From Neospora caninum Liverpool (taxonomy: Eukaryota; Apicomplexa; Conoidasida; Eucoccidiorida; Sarcocystidae), in contig NC_018388.1 in NCBI RefSeq assembly GCF_000208865.1, forward strand, positions 1,860,001-1,924,000: a stretch of DNA of 64,000 nucleotides. Direction: 5' to 3'. The stretch's first letter is position 1; each line of letters begins with the position of its first letter. A program made the position numbers and the translations under genes. The notes beneath the pieces were generated by a model. It was not told the origin of the DNA. It did no database searches and saw only the letters and a list, made by a program, of their open reading frames with translations. Shown here in pieces: positions 11,442 to 24,400 of this stretch.

Positions 11442-14400
11442 AAGCAGAGAGAGAGATCGCTGGAGAAGGAAACCAGCTTTGTAGAGTCTCACTGTCGCTT
11501 CTTTGTAAAACGAAAGGCTGACGTCGGCGGGGTGCGTGGACGAAAACGCATCGCAAATGGGGTGCGGGAAGGCCGGTCAGTGGAGAGGCGTTTCAAGGGC
11601 CCGCGAACACGGAGAAGCGGCGTTTTCGTTTTTTCGTCTTGGGTCTCAAGAAGACGCATGCTCGCAACCCTAATTTCACCAGCCCTTCCTGGGGCATCCT
11701 GTTCGGCTTTTCCGTTTCCGCCCACAGTGTTAGAAGGGGAGACAGTGAGCAGTGGGCTTTTTATGACGCAGCAGGTTCTTTTGTTTTCCGGGGACAAGGC
11801 GAATTTCAGAGAAACAGGTTCCAGAAAACCAGCCGAGAGCAGCAGAGGAACCGCCGTCTTTTTGGTAGAGTTTCGCTGGCACGCTCACGGCAGCTCACCC
11901 ATATATATATATATATATGTATATATGTTTACATGTATATATGTATATATAGTGTATCTATATATATACATACAGTGTATCTCTCTCTCTGTATTGTACG
12001 CCTCGCTTCACTGGCTGGTTTATATGGTAGGTAGACGGGATACCGAGTTTTGCGACAGTACGCTTCGAAAGTTGAAATTTGGGGATGATGTTCACGTTTT
12101 CGTCTGGACACATTCGGACGTTACTGGGCCGCGCAACATGCTTTTTTACAGGGAAACTGTGCTCGTTCGTCGAGGGGAGGGCCTTTCCGTTCGTAACTCC
12201 ACAGACTGCATGATTGTGCCGCAGTGTGCGTACTCTTGGGCCTCGAGAGAATGGAAGTCCGGAGGACTGAGACAAAGTAACAGCTCTAACCGGAAGATTC
12301 GCCTTCACCACTGTCCGTAGTAGCGCGTCACCAGAAGACAGCAGAACGGTGGACAGCGTTCCTGCGCCCTTGGCGGTGTAGCTCACACTTTAGTCTTTCT
12401 TGCTCTGCCGCACTTCCACAAAATACTTTTTTCAGTGTTGCACGCCACACGTGGCCCTGTGGGCGGGTCCCACAACGGTCAAAAACTCGACACACACAAA
12501 CTCAGGGTTTCGACTCGCAACAGTTTTTTGCCGGGAGTGGTATTGCCATCGACTAGGGGGATTACCACTGACAAACCAATGGGCATCACGCCCCAGTTCC
12601 TGGCACTCAACTCGTCTTTTTTAGTTTCCGGCAACTAGATATCCGATTTTCTGGGTAAATCCGGCTCTTTAGCGCTCCCGGCAATATGGAGAAATGAGCT
12701 GCTAAGCCCTCTCGACCATCAAAAGACCCTCACAGCTGACGGTGTAAGACACTCTCTCATGTTCAGTGGAGCGGAGAACTTGTTCCTACAAAATGTATGA
12801 ACGCAGTTTAGGGGACTTGAAATGGGTTTTTGAAAGCGACAAAAGCGTATTCGGAGTGTGTGTCGAGGACTGGCGTGAGACTGGAGGGTCAACCAGACGG
12901 GCGCTGCTGCCGGAAATGACCGGGCAGACCAGACAGAAACTCCCGTACCGGATCTGTGCAAGTGTACGTTATCTGTGCAATGCATCTAACAACCATGAGG
13001 AAACAAAAACCACTATCTCGCGCGTTTGAACCTTTGAGCCCACTCAGCCAGTCAAGTAGGACGCTCACTTCCGCTACAGAAGAAACGAGCTAGTGGATTG
13101 CCTGAGACGCTACACAGATATGATTTGTATAAGTTCGCGGGGCTCGATATGCCGATGCCCCGATGCCGTCGGAGATGGTTAGTTGTACTTTATAATGTGG
13201 AGACTGCCCTTGATTTACGAGCGAGTTCAGAGAGATTTACTGGGCGTACCGTGCACAGCGCTCAAACACGGGTCCGCTGTTGCGGCCGTAGATGCAACGC
13301 TTGCATCTGTCTTTCTAACGAGGCAAGCGGATGGTGCCGTGGTGTACAGCGATTATACAAAACTTGTACACCAGCAAAAAAAAAAACATGGACGGCGCAA
13401 CAGCTTCGCCTGCCGGGGACTGGGCAACTTTCGAGCGCTTCGACGCCTTCTCTGGCTTTAGATCAGGAGGATCTGCATAGCCTCTACAGCCAGGCTGTTT
13501 GAGAACGGTCTCTCTCGTGCATCCACATCAAACAACGCGCGGCCTCTCGGATCTCTGCTCTTTGCAAGGGCGTGTACTAGCGACGAAATAGCGCGTCCTC
13601 GGACGCGCTTTTGACCTTTCCTTCGTGCTGTTCCGCCCCTGCCCCGTCGAGCAGTCGTTTTGCCTCATCCGCCAACCCCGTGCGTCGATACCAAAAAGAT
13701 CAGCCGCTCCCCTTCCTCTGTTGTTCACCCGGAACCCGCTGGCTTGGTGAAAGTCTCAGTCCGGACTACCCGCCAGCGGGCTAGCTCTTGTACTTTAGAT
13801 TTACCCTTTCGCTTAAATTTGCTTTATGTTGTTCGACAGACGACTGTAAAGGAAATTCAAAGACGAAATATGCCACCTTGAGCACTCCCCACGCTATATA
13901 TTTAGTAGATCAACGCCTTCTGGATTGCGAGTTACGGTGCTCGTCCTTGTGGTGCACTCGTGTTTTTGGACTACAGAGACAGCACACGCTTTTCCTTGGC
14001 ACACTGCAGGGGATCCCGCGCGAAAGCCGTATTTTCTGGACGATCGCATAAGTCGAGAGAGTCCGAAGCGCAGAAACGCGGCCTCTGGATTACGGTGTCC
14101 CTGCGTGCGTACACACTCGTGAAAAGGTGGCGTCGCGAATCTCGGTATCTTTTTCCGGTCGTGAACCCTGTTTGCTCTGACGGTTTTCCCCCCGCGATGC
14201 TGCTTTTTGAGTACTGAGATCTATTTTGAGTTCGAGGATATTTTATTTAAACGGCGCTTTCCCCCTCGCGGAATGAACTGTCTCACAACCGACGTTCGAG
14301 GAGTGTGCGCCACAGCGGAAGAAGCTGCGGAGAAAGCGTGAGGACTTTCTTGACTGTTCCAGCGACTGTTCCCGCGGTTTGTTCCTTGGCGAGACTGGAC

Positions 14401-15485
14401 GACGAGCGCGCAGCAGCCCCGCCAGTAAGTCTCTCTCTCTAGGTAGTTGCTCCTTAGCCTTCCCACGCGGAGAGGTGATTCATCGACCGCGCTCTTTACG
14501 TGCGGGCCACGCATTTACAGGTTTCGCGCGTACTGGTGGTCATCACCTTTGAGCGGACGGTACGTTTTTTGCTGTGTGTCGCCTTATATTTTGACGGAAG
14601 CCTGGCAGTCACTAGCAATCGACGCTACCCTGTAATACAACCCCTGTCTTCGCCACAGCGTGGCGTGGTTTTGTATATAAAGCCTTTTCAACAGCGTTAC
14701 GCCTCAGCAAAGTTGAGAGAGAGAGAGCACGAAAGGGCGGAAGAAGAGTGTAGAGTTGATTAAGCGGATTTTTCTCGTTTGCGTCTCCGTTTCTTGACCA
14801 AATTTTCCCCCTTTTCTTTCGGAGCAGATAGATCTTCAAAATGGAATAAAAAAGTGTTTGCGTCGATATTCCCTTCGTTTCGTCTTTCTGCCTTTCTCGT
14901 TTCCTTTTCTCACTCTGTTGTCGTGGGGGGGGCACATGAAAGAGAGGTTTTCTCACCGTTGAGGGGGAGAAAAACCTGGAATCTGTCGTCTCCGTTTCGT
15001 TTCGTTTTCCTCTGTACTGAACTTCTGTCGTGTTTTCAAGTCCTTTGAGCGAGATCTGTTTTTCTCATTTTTCTGTTTATCGTCTTCGCTTTTGCCGTGT
15101 CTGTCTCTCTCCATGTTTTCCTTTTCGGGTTAGGACCGCCCCCCGACCTCCGACGACCGAGAAAGACGAAGTTGGACGTTGGCGATTCATGCTGCGAACT
15201 TTTGTATCGTTTCGGCAGACGCTCCACCGGGCGGAGACGCCACGCCGCGTAGAGTTTCGCACGTCTCCCTGGAGAAGAGTGTTCCATTGGCACGGCAGTG
15301 TGGAATCGGACGGGCAAAGGAGAACCGCGCGTTTTGACGGCCGAGACCGAACCGCGGATATGTCACCCACAGCCTAACTTTTCGTTTCCGGTCGACTGGG
15401 GCAGCGCACGTGTGCGGAGCGGGGGGAATTGTTTGCCTGATCCAGAGGAGGGGAGAGGGAACGCAATGATTCGTCTTCTTCATCT
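11442..15485. other. Intergenic region upstream of the eIF4G gene
   Basis: About 4 kb holding the 3' UTR of the seven-TM gene and the promoter and leader of the eIF4G gene. A TATA/GTATAT microsatellite lies at 11901-11972. From about 14400 to 15150 the plus strand is T/C-rich (TTTTCGTCTTT-type sequence), consistent with promoter and 5' UTR. Short open frames (for example 11532-12320 and 13098-13502) have poor starts, no conserved residues and codon use unlike the neighbours, so no gene is called. A leader intron is possible. Confidence 0.5.
11901..11972. repeat. AT-rich compound microsatellite
   Basis: (AT)9 followed by irregular GTATATATG and TATATACATA units. Confidence 0.85.
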
Positions 15486-18400
15486 ATGTCTTTCTTTGAT
15501 GTGAACGGCGGAGCGGGGGGCAGGAGTCCACAGGTGGGAGACAGGCGCGGAGAGATGGTGAGAGGAGGAGGCAGAGGGAAAGCATCCGTTCACGAGCGAG
15601 AGGGAAGAGGGAGACGGAATCCCCAGAGTTTTGCTTCCCATGAAGAACGCGTAGCCGGAGGTCGCGCCTCCGGTGTGCCGTACACTTTCTCCTCTCACGG
15701 CGGCTCAAATGTATCTCTACGTCCACGAGAAGACTCACGCCATCTGGGAAGGGAAGAGGACCGCAGAAGACCGTCTTTTTCTTCCTTCGCGTCCGTTCCT
15801 TCGCCGGGGCGCGGAAGAGGGGGGACGAGAGGATCCGCGCGTCCCCACCTTCTAGCTTCCGCACAGGCGCCTCCCAGCCACGCCGACAACCAGTCGGGTG
15901 GGCTTCCTCCGCCGTTACTGTCTTCCGCGTTTTCTTCGCACGGCCACCCTCTTCGCCCGAACCACGCGAGGAGTGACTATCCCGTGTCCGAGCCTCGACC
16001 CTCCGGAGAAGAGACGGGTACAAACAACGCTCCGGGAAACGCGGCCTTTCCGCGCGCGTGTCTCCCTGGGCCTTCGCTGGCAGCTTCGCAGGCAAACGGG
16101 GCGGAAGGCAGGGATCCAGGCGCCCACGACGAAGCCCGCAGTGGAGGCCCGACCGCAGGTCCGTTCGGTTTCCACCTGGGGCCTCTCCCGAGTTCCCTGT
16201 GTGGTCCTCCCCCGCCCAGTCCGCCGCCTCCTGGCAGTGTGTGTGTGCGGCCCCAGCACGTGGGTGGGGGCGGAGAGAGCTCTCGCGGCGGACCCAGAGA
16301 GAGGTTGCCTGACGGCTCGCTTCACGCCGGCAGAGCGCACCAGTCTTCCCACGGCCCTGTCCCTCCGACTGGAGAGGTCGACGGAAACCGACTCGTGGGG
16401 GGAGCAGGGATGGGACCGGGAACCGGACCGCCCAACAGAGGGGTGGGGGGGGGAGGCGTCGGCAGAGGAGGAACTTTCGAGGAGCACGCAGGCGGCCGAG
16501 GCGGCGCGGGCCGAGGCGGACCTCTGGGCGGCGTGGCGCCCGCAGCCGAGGGACTCGGACGCGAGGAAGGCCCTTTCCCAGACCGAGACGCTCCGCGACC
16601 GGAGAACGGACCTCCACACCCACGGAAGCTGCGCGGCCCGCACATGAACTCTGGAGGCGGCCGAGGCCATGGGGGTGTCGACTTTCCGGGGGGCGGGCCG
16701 GGTCCCGTCCAGCACGGAGGCCCTCAAGACCTACAGGGTGGCCTGGAGCCTCCCCGCGGGCCGCACCTCCCGGGCGACGTACAGATGATGGGGCCGCCGC
16801 TGCATCCGCCGTTTCATCACCACGGAAGAGACGGTCCTTCTCCAGGCTTGGGAAGCGACATGGGCGGGGCCGGCATGCGCTTCGTCATGGGCCACCATTC
16901 GGGCGGCGTGCCGATCCTGCCGGGCCCGGGCGGGCCCTTGCGGGGCGGGCCGCAAGTCGGACCGGGTGGAGGCCCGTCTGGGGCTCCATTCGGACAGGCG
17001 CCAACCGCGTCAGGAGCGGAGCCGATGCTCGGGTGTGGGCCGAATCTGTCGATGCCGTCGCAGATGATGATGCCGCAGGGGTCGCCTCCCGGAGGCATGC
17101 AGTCTCCGGTCGATGTTCACCCTGGGGGCATGCGCATGGGCGGTCCCCAGCCCGTCGTCGGGGTGCCAGGCCCCGTCGTGTGTGGGGTCGGCCCCTTGGG
17201 CTCTCCGCCGGGAGCGGGCGGCGGGACAGGCCCAGGCTTGGGGCTCCAGGGCCCGCCGGGCATGCCTGGCGTCGGCGGCCAGGGTCTCCGCGGTCCCCCG
17301 GGCAACAACGCGGGCCCGCTGTTGGGCGTAGGTATGGTGGCCCCGCTGGTGGGAGTCGGGCCGCACGTTGTTGGTGGAGGCATGGGATCGACGACGCCCC
17401 TGGTAAATCCGCCGCCGCCGAGAAGGCGGAATGTGTTGGACATCCGCGATCCGAGGACCGGGAAACTTGTCATTGGCGGTTCGTTGTTAGACGGCGCGGG
17501 ATTCTTGGCAGAGAAGAAAGAGACGCCTGGAGACGACAAGGAAAAAGGTGGATCGGCTCAGAAACAGAAGGAGGGTCAGCCGGGAAAGAAAGAAGAGAAG
17601 CGAGCGTGGTCGGGGCCACCGCGACAAGGAGACGGCGAGAAACTGGGCGACGGAAGTGGACCGAAGGATGCCAGTGGCGCCAAGGCGAAGGGAGGAGACA
17701 GTTCAGAGACCGTCCCGAAGCCCGCCGTTGTCGTCGATGCGCCGGGCCCCGCCGCCAAAAGTAAGGAAGCCGCGCCTGCGTCCTCGCCTCGTGCGGAGGA
17801 ATCGCGTCCTTCCGACGAAAAGGACTCCGAAAGGAAGAAGGAAGAGGGAACACCCTCTGAGTCGAGAGCAGACGGCAGCCAACGGCGGCGGGGCTCGTCG
17901 CACCCCGCAGGCGCCGGGCAGGGCGAAGGCGGCTGGGGAGCTCAGAGGACTCCAGTGTCCCCTGGGGAGGCCTCCAAGCAAGAAGCTGTGCTGGGCCACA
18001 AGGAGAAGGAAGGCGCGGCGTCCTGCGCGGGGTCCGCGGAACCTGCAGAAGGAAGACACGACAGTCGAAGAAGTCCCTCGGGTGGAAGCGGAAAGGAAGA
18101 CACTTTCAAGACCGTGTACGGCGGAAGCACGAACAAGCGAGAGCGCCGCAAGAGCCAGAACGCGTGTGCGTCGCCGGCGTCGTCGCCTTCTCAAACGCAG
18201 CACAATTTGGCGGCCCCGACGAACAGGAGTCGATCGAGTGCGGCAAACGCGAGAAGAGACGCTGCTCACGGCCAGGAAGCGGGCCTCGGGGACCATGGCG
18301 TGGGCGGGTCAGCGCCTGAGGCTGCGCCCGTGAAAGGCGAAGACTCGGCTTCGAATGGGGTCAAACACGCAGCGGTGGAGGCCCCGCCGACCGCCGCAGA

Positions 18401-21400
18401 GACTCCAGGCCTCACGGTGGGTTCAGTCGTCTTGGGCTCGGCACTCAAGAGGAACTCGCCGTACGAGGAGCCGGGCTCTGGGCCTGCTGCAGCTCGTTCG
18501 GCGGGCACCAGCGGACCTGTCTGGAGTGGCGAGAGACAGGAAGGCGGGATGCCGGCCGGATCTGCATGCGGCGATGTGCAGACGGGCGGCGCGCCTCAAC
18601 AGTCTCGAGGGAAGGGGCGACGGGCATCCTCGCTTCCTGAGGAAGAGGACCCGAGTGGGAATCGGCACCCGGGCTTCGCGCCGAAACGGGGCAGCAACGC
18701 AGTTCCTCCACCTCCTCCCGGGGGCCTTCCCGCCTCTCGACGGGGCAATGGCGGGAGCGCTTCACACGCCGCGGGGCGAGACGGGTCTGCGCCGTTTCTG
18801 TACTCCGAGAACGAGCCTTCGCTTGCTTCGAATCCGCCCACAGGCCAGCAGGCCGAGTACGGAGTGTTCTCCCGGTCGTCTTCGACAGGCCTTCCGGAAG
18901 GGAAAAACTCGCCGCTCCGTTCTGGGAGCGCAGTCCTGTCTCCGTCCTTTTCGTCCGCGCTCGGCTCTGCAGGCGGGCGGCACTCCGGGTTCAAGGCCCC
19001 GGGTGACGAGAGAAGTATCAAGAACAGCCCGCCGTCGTCGAGAGACGGAAGAGGCAAGGAAGGCTCGACGCACGCGCCGAATCAGCTGAAGAGACCAGGC
19101 GGACGAGCAGACCGAGGCGTCGGCCCTGCGGCTTCTCAGTACGGTCACGGCCGGAGTGGCGGCAGCCTAGGCGGGCACGCTGGAGAAGACGAGAGGGGAG
19201 CATCGGGCTTTGTCAAGGGCGAGAAACTGTACGGCTACGCTCAGGTGCCGCCTTCTCCGACGGGCGGACCGGGAGACAAGGCGGAGGCCGTGCTTCGCGA
19301 CGAGGTGGAACTTCATTCGGGTCAGGGCGGTGAGCGGTTTGGGCCGGAACGCAGTGACAGAAACGCCGGGACGAGACAGGGCCCGTTGAAGAACGGCGAA
19401 GGAAGACAGCGACGCGGATCCTTCGGCGAGAGGGGAGACCAGAAAGGCGCAGTTGACCGCGGAAGCGTCCGAGGCGGCAACGGCCCCGACCGGGGAGGCG
19501 AGAGAGGCGGGACCGCCATGGCCGGCTTTGGAGGCGTCGGCGGCAACAAAAACTCAGCGGGGCGGGGGTGGCGAGCCGCCGGGAAAGCTCAAGGCAGAGA
19601 CTCCTCGCCTTTGACTTCTTCGGAGGCCCACACACCGCAGTTCAGTGCCAGCAGTTGTCTCACGTCGGGGCCGGCTGCGACTCCGGGACCGAGGGGCGTG
19701 TGGGGACCGAACGGCCGGGCTGCGGGGGGTGCGTTGATGCGCGCCCACGCGCATGCAGGGAGAGGAGGGGGGACGCTGGGCGCGTCTCCGCAAAAGACGC
19801 CTCAGCCGGAGAAGTCTCTCCACGGGAATCCGCCCGGCGTGCCCGCGTCTCCGGTGAACAACGCGCAAAACCAGGCTCCAAAGACGCCGGTGACCCCCGG
19901 GGAGACAGGTGCGGAGAGAGAGAGCAGTTTCCCGGGGAACCCGGGACGCGAGGAGGACCCGAGGAGAGGCAACACCCAACGACCGGGGGCGTTGCCTGTC
20001 GCTGCAGCGAACAAAGGCTCGGGTGAAGGAGACGGAGACGATGGAGCCCCCGGTATGGGCAGGGAAGGGCGGGAAGGCCCACGTGGGAAGGAGGCGCTTC
20101 GACAGAGAGACACCACGCCTCTGCACAAAAATAACGGCCTTCCTTCTCAGGGGCCGACACCGCGGTCTGGAGGCAGAGGCCAAGAAGGCGGCCGAGGGCG
20201 CGGAGACAGGCAGGTCGGAGGACCGAAAATGGGGAACAACGTGAACGGGGGAGAACGGGGCGTGCACGCAGCATCACCATCCGAAGGCAAAATGCCGATG
20301 CCGGCTCACGCCTCGCCTGGACTCGGGGGCAGAGGCGGTCCGTCGTTGGTGTCGGGTCCTCCAGGGCCGTGTGGGGAGAGAGAGGGCCGAGACACGTTTT
20401 CGTCAGACTTTGCTTCATCGCAAGAAGGACGACGAGGCGAGAAAGAAGGCACTCCGCCCGTCTGTTGTCCGCACCCCCCGACAGGGCCTGTGCCGCCGCA
20501 TCTTCTCCCGGCTTACGACGGCTCCGGCCGTTTCGTGCCGCGCCCCCATATGGTCCCGGCGCTTTCGGCTTCGGGTTCGAGCGAGCGCGAGACGAAGGGG
20601 GCAAACGCGCCTTTCAACGCGGGCCCTCCCATCGTGACTGGTCCGGCGGGCGCTCTTCTTCAAGGCACCGGGGGATCTGCGCCTCCCTTTGGGGGTTCGT
20701 CCTTCGTGCCGTACAAGGCCTGTCCTCCAGCGCATAGTCCCCTCCTGTACCCCGCAGCCGGGGTATCAAACGTCTGCCCGCAGCAAGATCCGCACAGCCC
20801 CCCTCCGTTTGCGGCCTTCCCGCCGTCGTATCCAGGAGGAAGCGCACCGCCCCACGGTCTCGGCGGACCGCCCCTGCCTGAGGGTTCTCACGGCATGCGC
20901 ATGTTCCCGCCTCAGGGGCCTTTCCCTCAACAAGGCGTGGTCGGCCTAGGCCCAGGAATCGAAGGCCCGGGCAGAACGGAGTTTCCGATGGACGGATGCT
21001 CTGCCGGCCAGAAGACCGGGAGCGTTCCCGGCGGAATTCTTCCCCCGGACCACACCGCGGCGGGGAACGCGGGCTTCTCCGGTGGTCCTTCGCCTCCGGG
21101 AGAAGGCGAAACCCCGGCCGACGGTCCGTACACCGTAGGCGTGTCCGGCAACAACGGCGCGATCCCTCTGGTACCGTCGACAGATCTTTCCGGGGCCGCG
21201 AACATGCCCGCGCCCGCTACGTCGCCCTACTACTTTTATCCACCAGGCGCAGGAAGCGAAGTGTCTCTGGAAGGCGCGCCGCCCGCGGGGCCCGTCCCAC
21301 TCGACGTGATGCACCACGTTTCGAGTCATCAACTCCCGTTCCTAGGCCAGCCGAGTCCTCAACAGGTGAACTGCATGCAGTTGAACAGCGCCGAGAGCTG

Positions 21401-24400
21401 CGCGAACGCGAACTACGGCGCGGAGCGGGAGTCGGCGCACGCCCCAGGCGAAATGCGAAATGGAGCTCCTTTGGCGGCCACACCTGCCAGCAAGGGTGGA
21501 GAGGCAGGGGGCGTGATGGAGGGCGAAGGCCCGCACCATCCGATGGGCCCTTTCCCGCCGCAAAGTTCCTTTGCCTTGGGCGGCGGGGCTGCCGTTCCGT
21601 TTGGTTACCCGCCTCCGGGAAACACAACGAATTCGGCTGGGAGAGACGCGTCTCCTGGAAATCCACAGAGCGGCGCTGGGGTGTATGGACAGTCGCCGGT
21701 GATGGGTGTCCATACGCACCATCCGCCGACTGCTCCACCGTCTGAGTTTGGCATGTCTTCTCGAAATTCCAACCCTAATCTTCTGACGAACCATTCCGGG
21801 CCCCATCCGCACATGCCGTTCCCGTCTTCGTCCCCGGCCTCGTCGTTCCCGCCGCGTGGACTGAACCCGGAAGTCGGCGCTGGCTTGCCCCATCCAGGCT
21901 CCACGCCGGGCGTTGCTCCGGGAAGCAGTCTCGGGCCCAGTCCTCATCGTCTCCAGCCTTCGCTTCCGCCCCCCGGAGGCATCGGGATGGGCGTCCAGGG
22001 GTTCACCCCTTCCGGCAGTCAACCGGCGAAGCCTGGGATGTCTCCGCCGCTTGGGGCTGAAGGATCGCCGGGGTACTTGGACGGGACGGGCGCTGCCGGC
22101 TCCGCGCGAGGCCCGTTCGCGCCTCAGGGACCAGGCCCCCAGACGATGCGCGGCTCTGCAACGTCTTCCCCGCGGAAGTTCCAGGGAAACCAAGGCCCGC
22201 AGGCGGCTGAGTCGTCGAGCGACAGGCGCAGGAACCACAACAGGCGCATCGAAAATCAGCCTCTGAAGCGCCGAGGAGACGAGTCGCCTTCGCGGCCCAG
22301 CAGCGTCAACGGACGACTGCGTGCGGGAGGTGCATGCGCTCCCCAGGGCGGCTTCATGGCCCGACATCAGTCCGGCGGACAGGGGAGCTCGACCGCGTCG
22401 CCTGCGGGGCATCCGCCTCTCCTCTGTAGCGCAGGCGCGGCGTCGAACCTTGGAACGGTCTTTGGAGCAGGGGTGGACGCGTCGCTGGGCGAGACGTACT
22501 CCCAGCCCGGCGCCAGTGCAGGCCCAGCGCCCTTCCTCGGCAGCGGGCCGGGAGGCCTTCCCGGATGTCCGCCGCCTCCGGTGTACGGGGCGCCGTCGCC
22601 TTTCGTTCCAGCTTATGGGGCGATGGGCATGGGCCGCGGCGTTGCGGCTCCGGCCGCCTTTGGAGGGCCTGGAGCCCAACCGGGGCTGCAGCGCGTCCCT
22701 CCTGGAGAAGGCGCGAGCTGCCCCGCCACGCCCGTGGCTGGGCCCCAGCAAGGCGGCGGCCGTGGAATGGTCCAGGGCGCGCGCGGTCCCCAGAGCCCCG
22801 GAGCGGCTGCCGGCCATGGCGTCTGTCAAGCAGGGAGTCCGCAGCGTCGCGTGAGGAAAGTCGCCAACGTGCCGATGGCAGACGCGCGGCGGAGACGCGG
22901 CTCACCCAGCTCGTGGACGGAAAGTTCGCGCGTTGAGTCGGAGGCAAGTGCGGACTTTGGCGAGTCTGCGGTTCAGCCCAGTACTGCAGTCCCAGCGGGC
23001 ATGGCCGCGTCGCCCTTCGCAGGCAAACAGCCTATCGCCCAGACCGCGCTGGGCTCCTCGGCGCGAGGGCCCAAAGAAGACGCCTCCGCTGTGTCCGGTC
23101 AAGACGTCGCTGTCTCTGCGGAGCCTTGCCTGGCGAGGCCCTCAACTGCGGCGACTGGGCCCCCCTTGTTGGCAGCACCTGGGAAAGGCCAAGAGACTCG
23201 GCGGGTAGAAGAGAGGACGAGTGAGACGAAACCCGCGCACAAGGATCAGAGAGACGAAGGACGACTGTCCCCGCCCAGCGGCGTGGACAGTGCGGCTTCT
23301 CCCTCCGGGGTGTCGAGCTCGAGTCCAGCCCTGGCAACGGCCCAAGAGGAAACAGGAGAGGACGAGGCGGCTGAAGGGAAGGGAGAGGCGATGGAAGAGG
23401 GCGGGACGCCCTCAGAGGCTCCAGCGGAAGCGAGCGCAGAATCGGAGGCTGCGGCAAGCGACGCGAAGGAAGTTCCGGCGGCTGCACTCGGAAGTGCGTA
23501 TCCATGCGAGGAACAAGGGAGAGAAAAGCGAAGCGAACAAGATGGAACGCATGGCGCAACAGAGGCCGAGGAAGATGGCACAGCTGGTGCGTCTTCTCCG
23601 GCGTCCCAGGCGATTTCGAGCCCCAGTGAAGACGCCAAGGCGGAAGCGGCGGTTGACATCTCAGGTTTGCCGCCGGGTAAGTCAGAGGAGACGCGCAAGG
23701 ACGAGACGGAGGAAGGCAAGCGGGAGCAGCACGACGGAGACTGTGTGAGACGGACGGAAGGGGACACGGGAGAGGAAGGCGCGAAGGAAACTGCGGAAGA
23801 TCCTGTGGCAGAAGGCGCGTCTCGCGGGCCTCTTCTCGCTCCGGCGTTGAGAGGAGAAGGGTCGTGCAAGGAGCCGGAACGCACCGAGGAGACTCGAGAC
23901 GTCGCGGCCTCTGCGGAGGAAAACAGAGACGGGGACGAACCTCGAGCCGCGACGGGAGTGGCGGGAGGGAAGCCGGCAACTCAGGGTCTCCTTGTCCCGG
24001 CCGGCGATGAGGCTCAGGGTGACGCGTTGGAAGCCGAGGAAGCGGGGAAAACGGAGCTGCGTGCGCCTGCAGACGCGCGTGCCGGAAAAGGTGCTGCCGC
24101 GGAGGACGCGCAGGAAGACGCGGAGAGTCGGCCGTCCTGTGTCGCCTCGCGGGATGCGAGACAGACTCGACCGAGCCTCGCGGAAGACCGACCCTTCTTC
24201 GAGCGAGCTCGAGGTTCTTCGGCAGGTCTGGTGGGAGCGCCGCCTGCGTTGTCACCCTCCGCCTCTCAGCGGGACGCGTCTGGCCCCTCCCTTCTGGGCA
24301 GGGATCTGTCGCCTTCGGTGTCTGTGGCGAAGCGTGCGGCTGCGGCCTCGCACGCCGCCCCGTTCGCCTCGCAGCTCTACGACAAGAAGTTGCTGGTGGG

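Noticed and set aside
11532..12320. 262-codon plus-strand frame downstream of the seven-TM gene
   Set aside because: No convincing ATG context, it runs through a TATA microsatellite and shows no conserved sequence.
13183..13461. Frame with VDATLASVFLTRQADGAVVY, faintly like a retroelement RNase H segment
   Set aside because: The resemblance is a single short stretch with no reverse transcriptase or integrase motifs nearby.
15898..24255. Many long alternative frames on both strands inside eIF4G exon 1 (for example 15898-16647 plus, 21342-22829 minus, 23032-24255 minus)
   Set aside because: They overlap a 9.4-kb frame joined in phase to a conserved MIF4G domain, and their Arg/Pro/Ala-rich translations are what GC-rich codons give in other registers.
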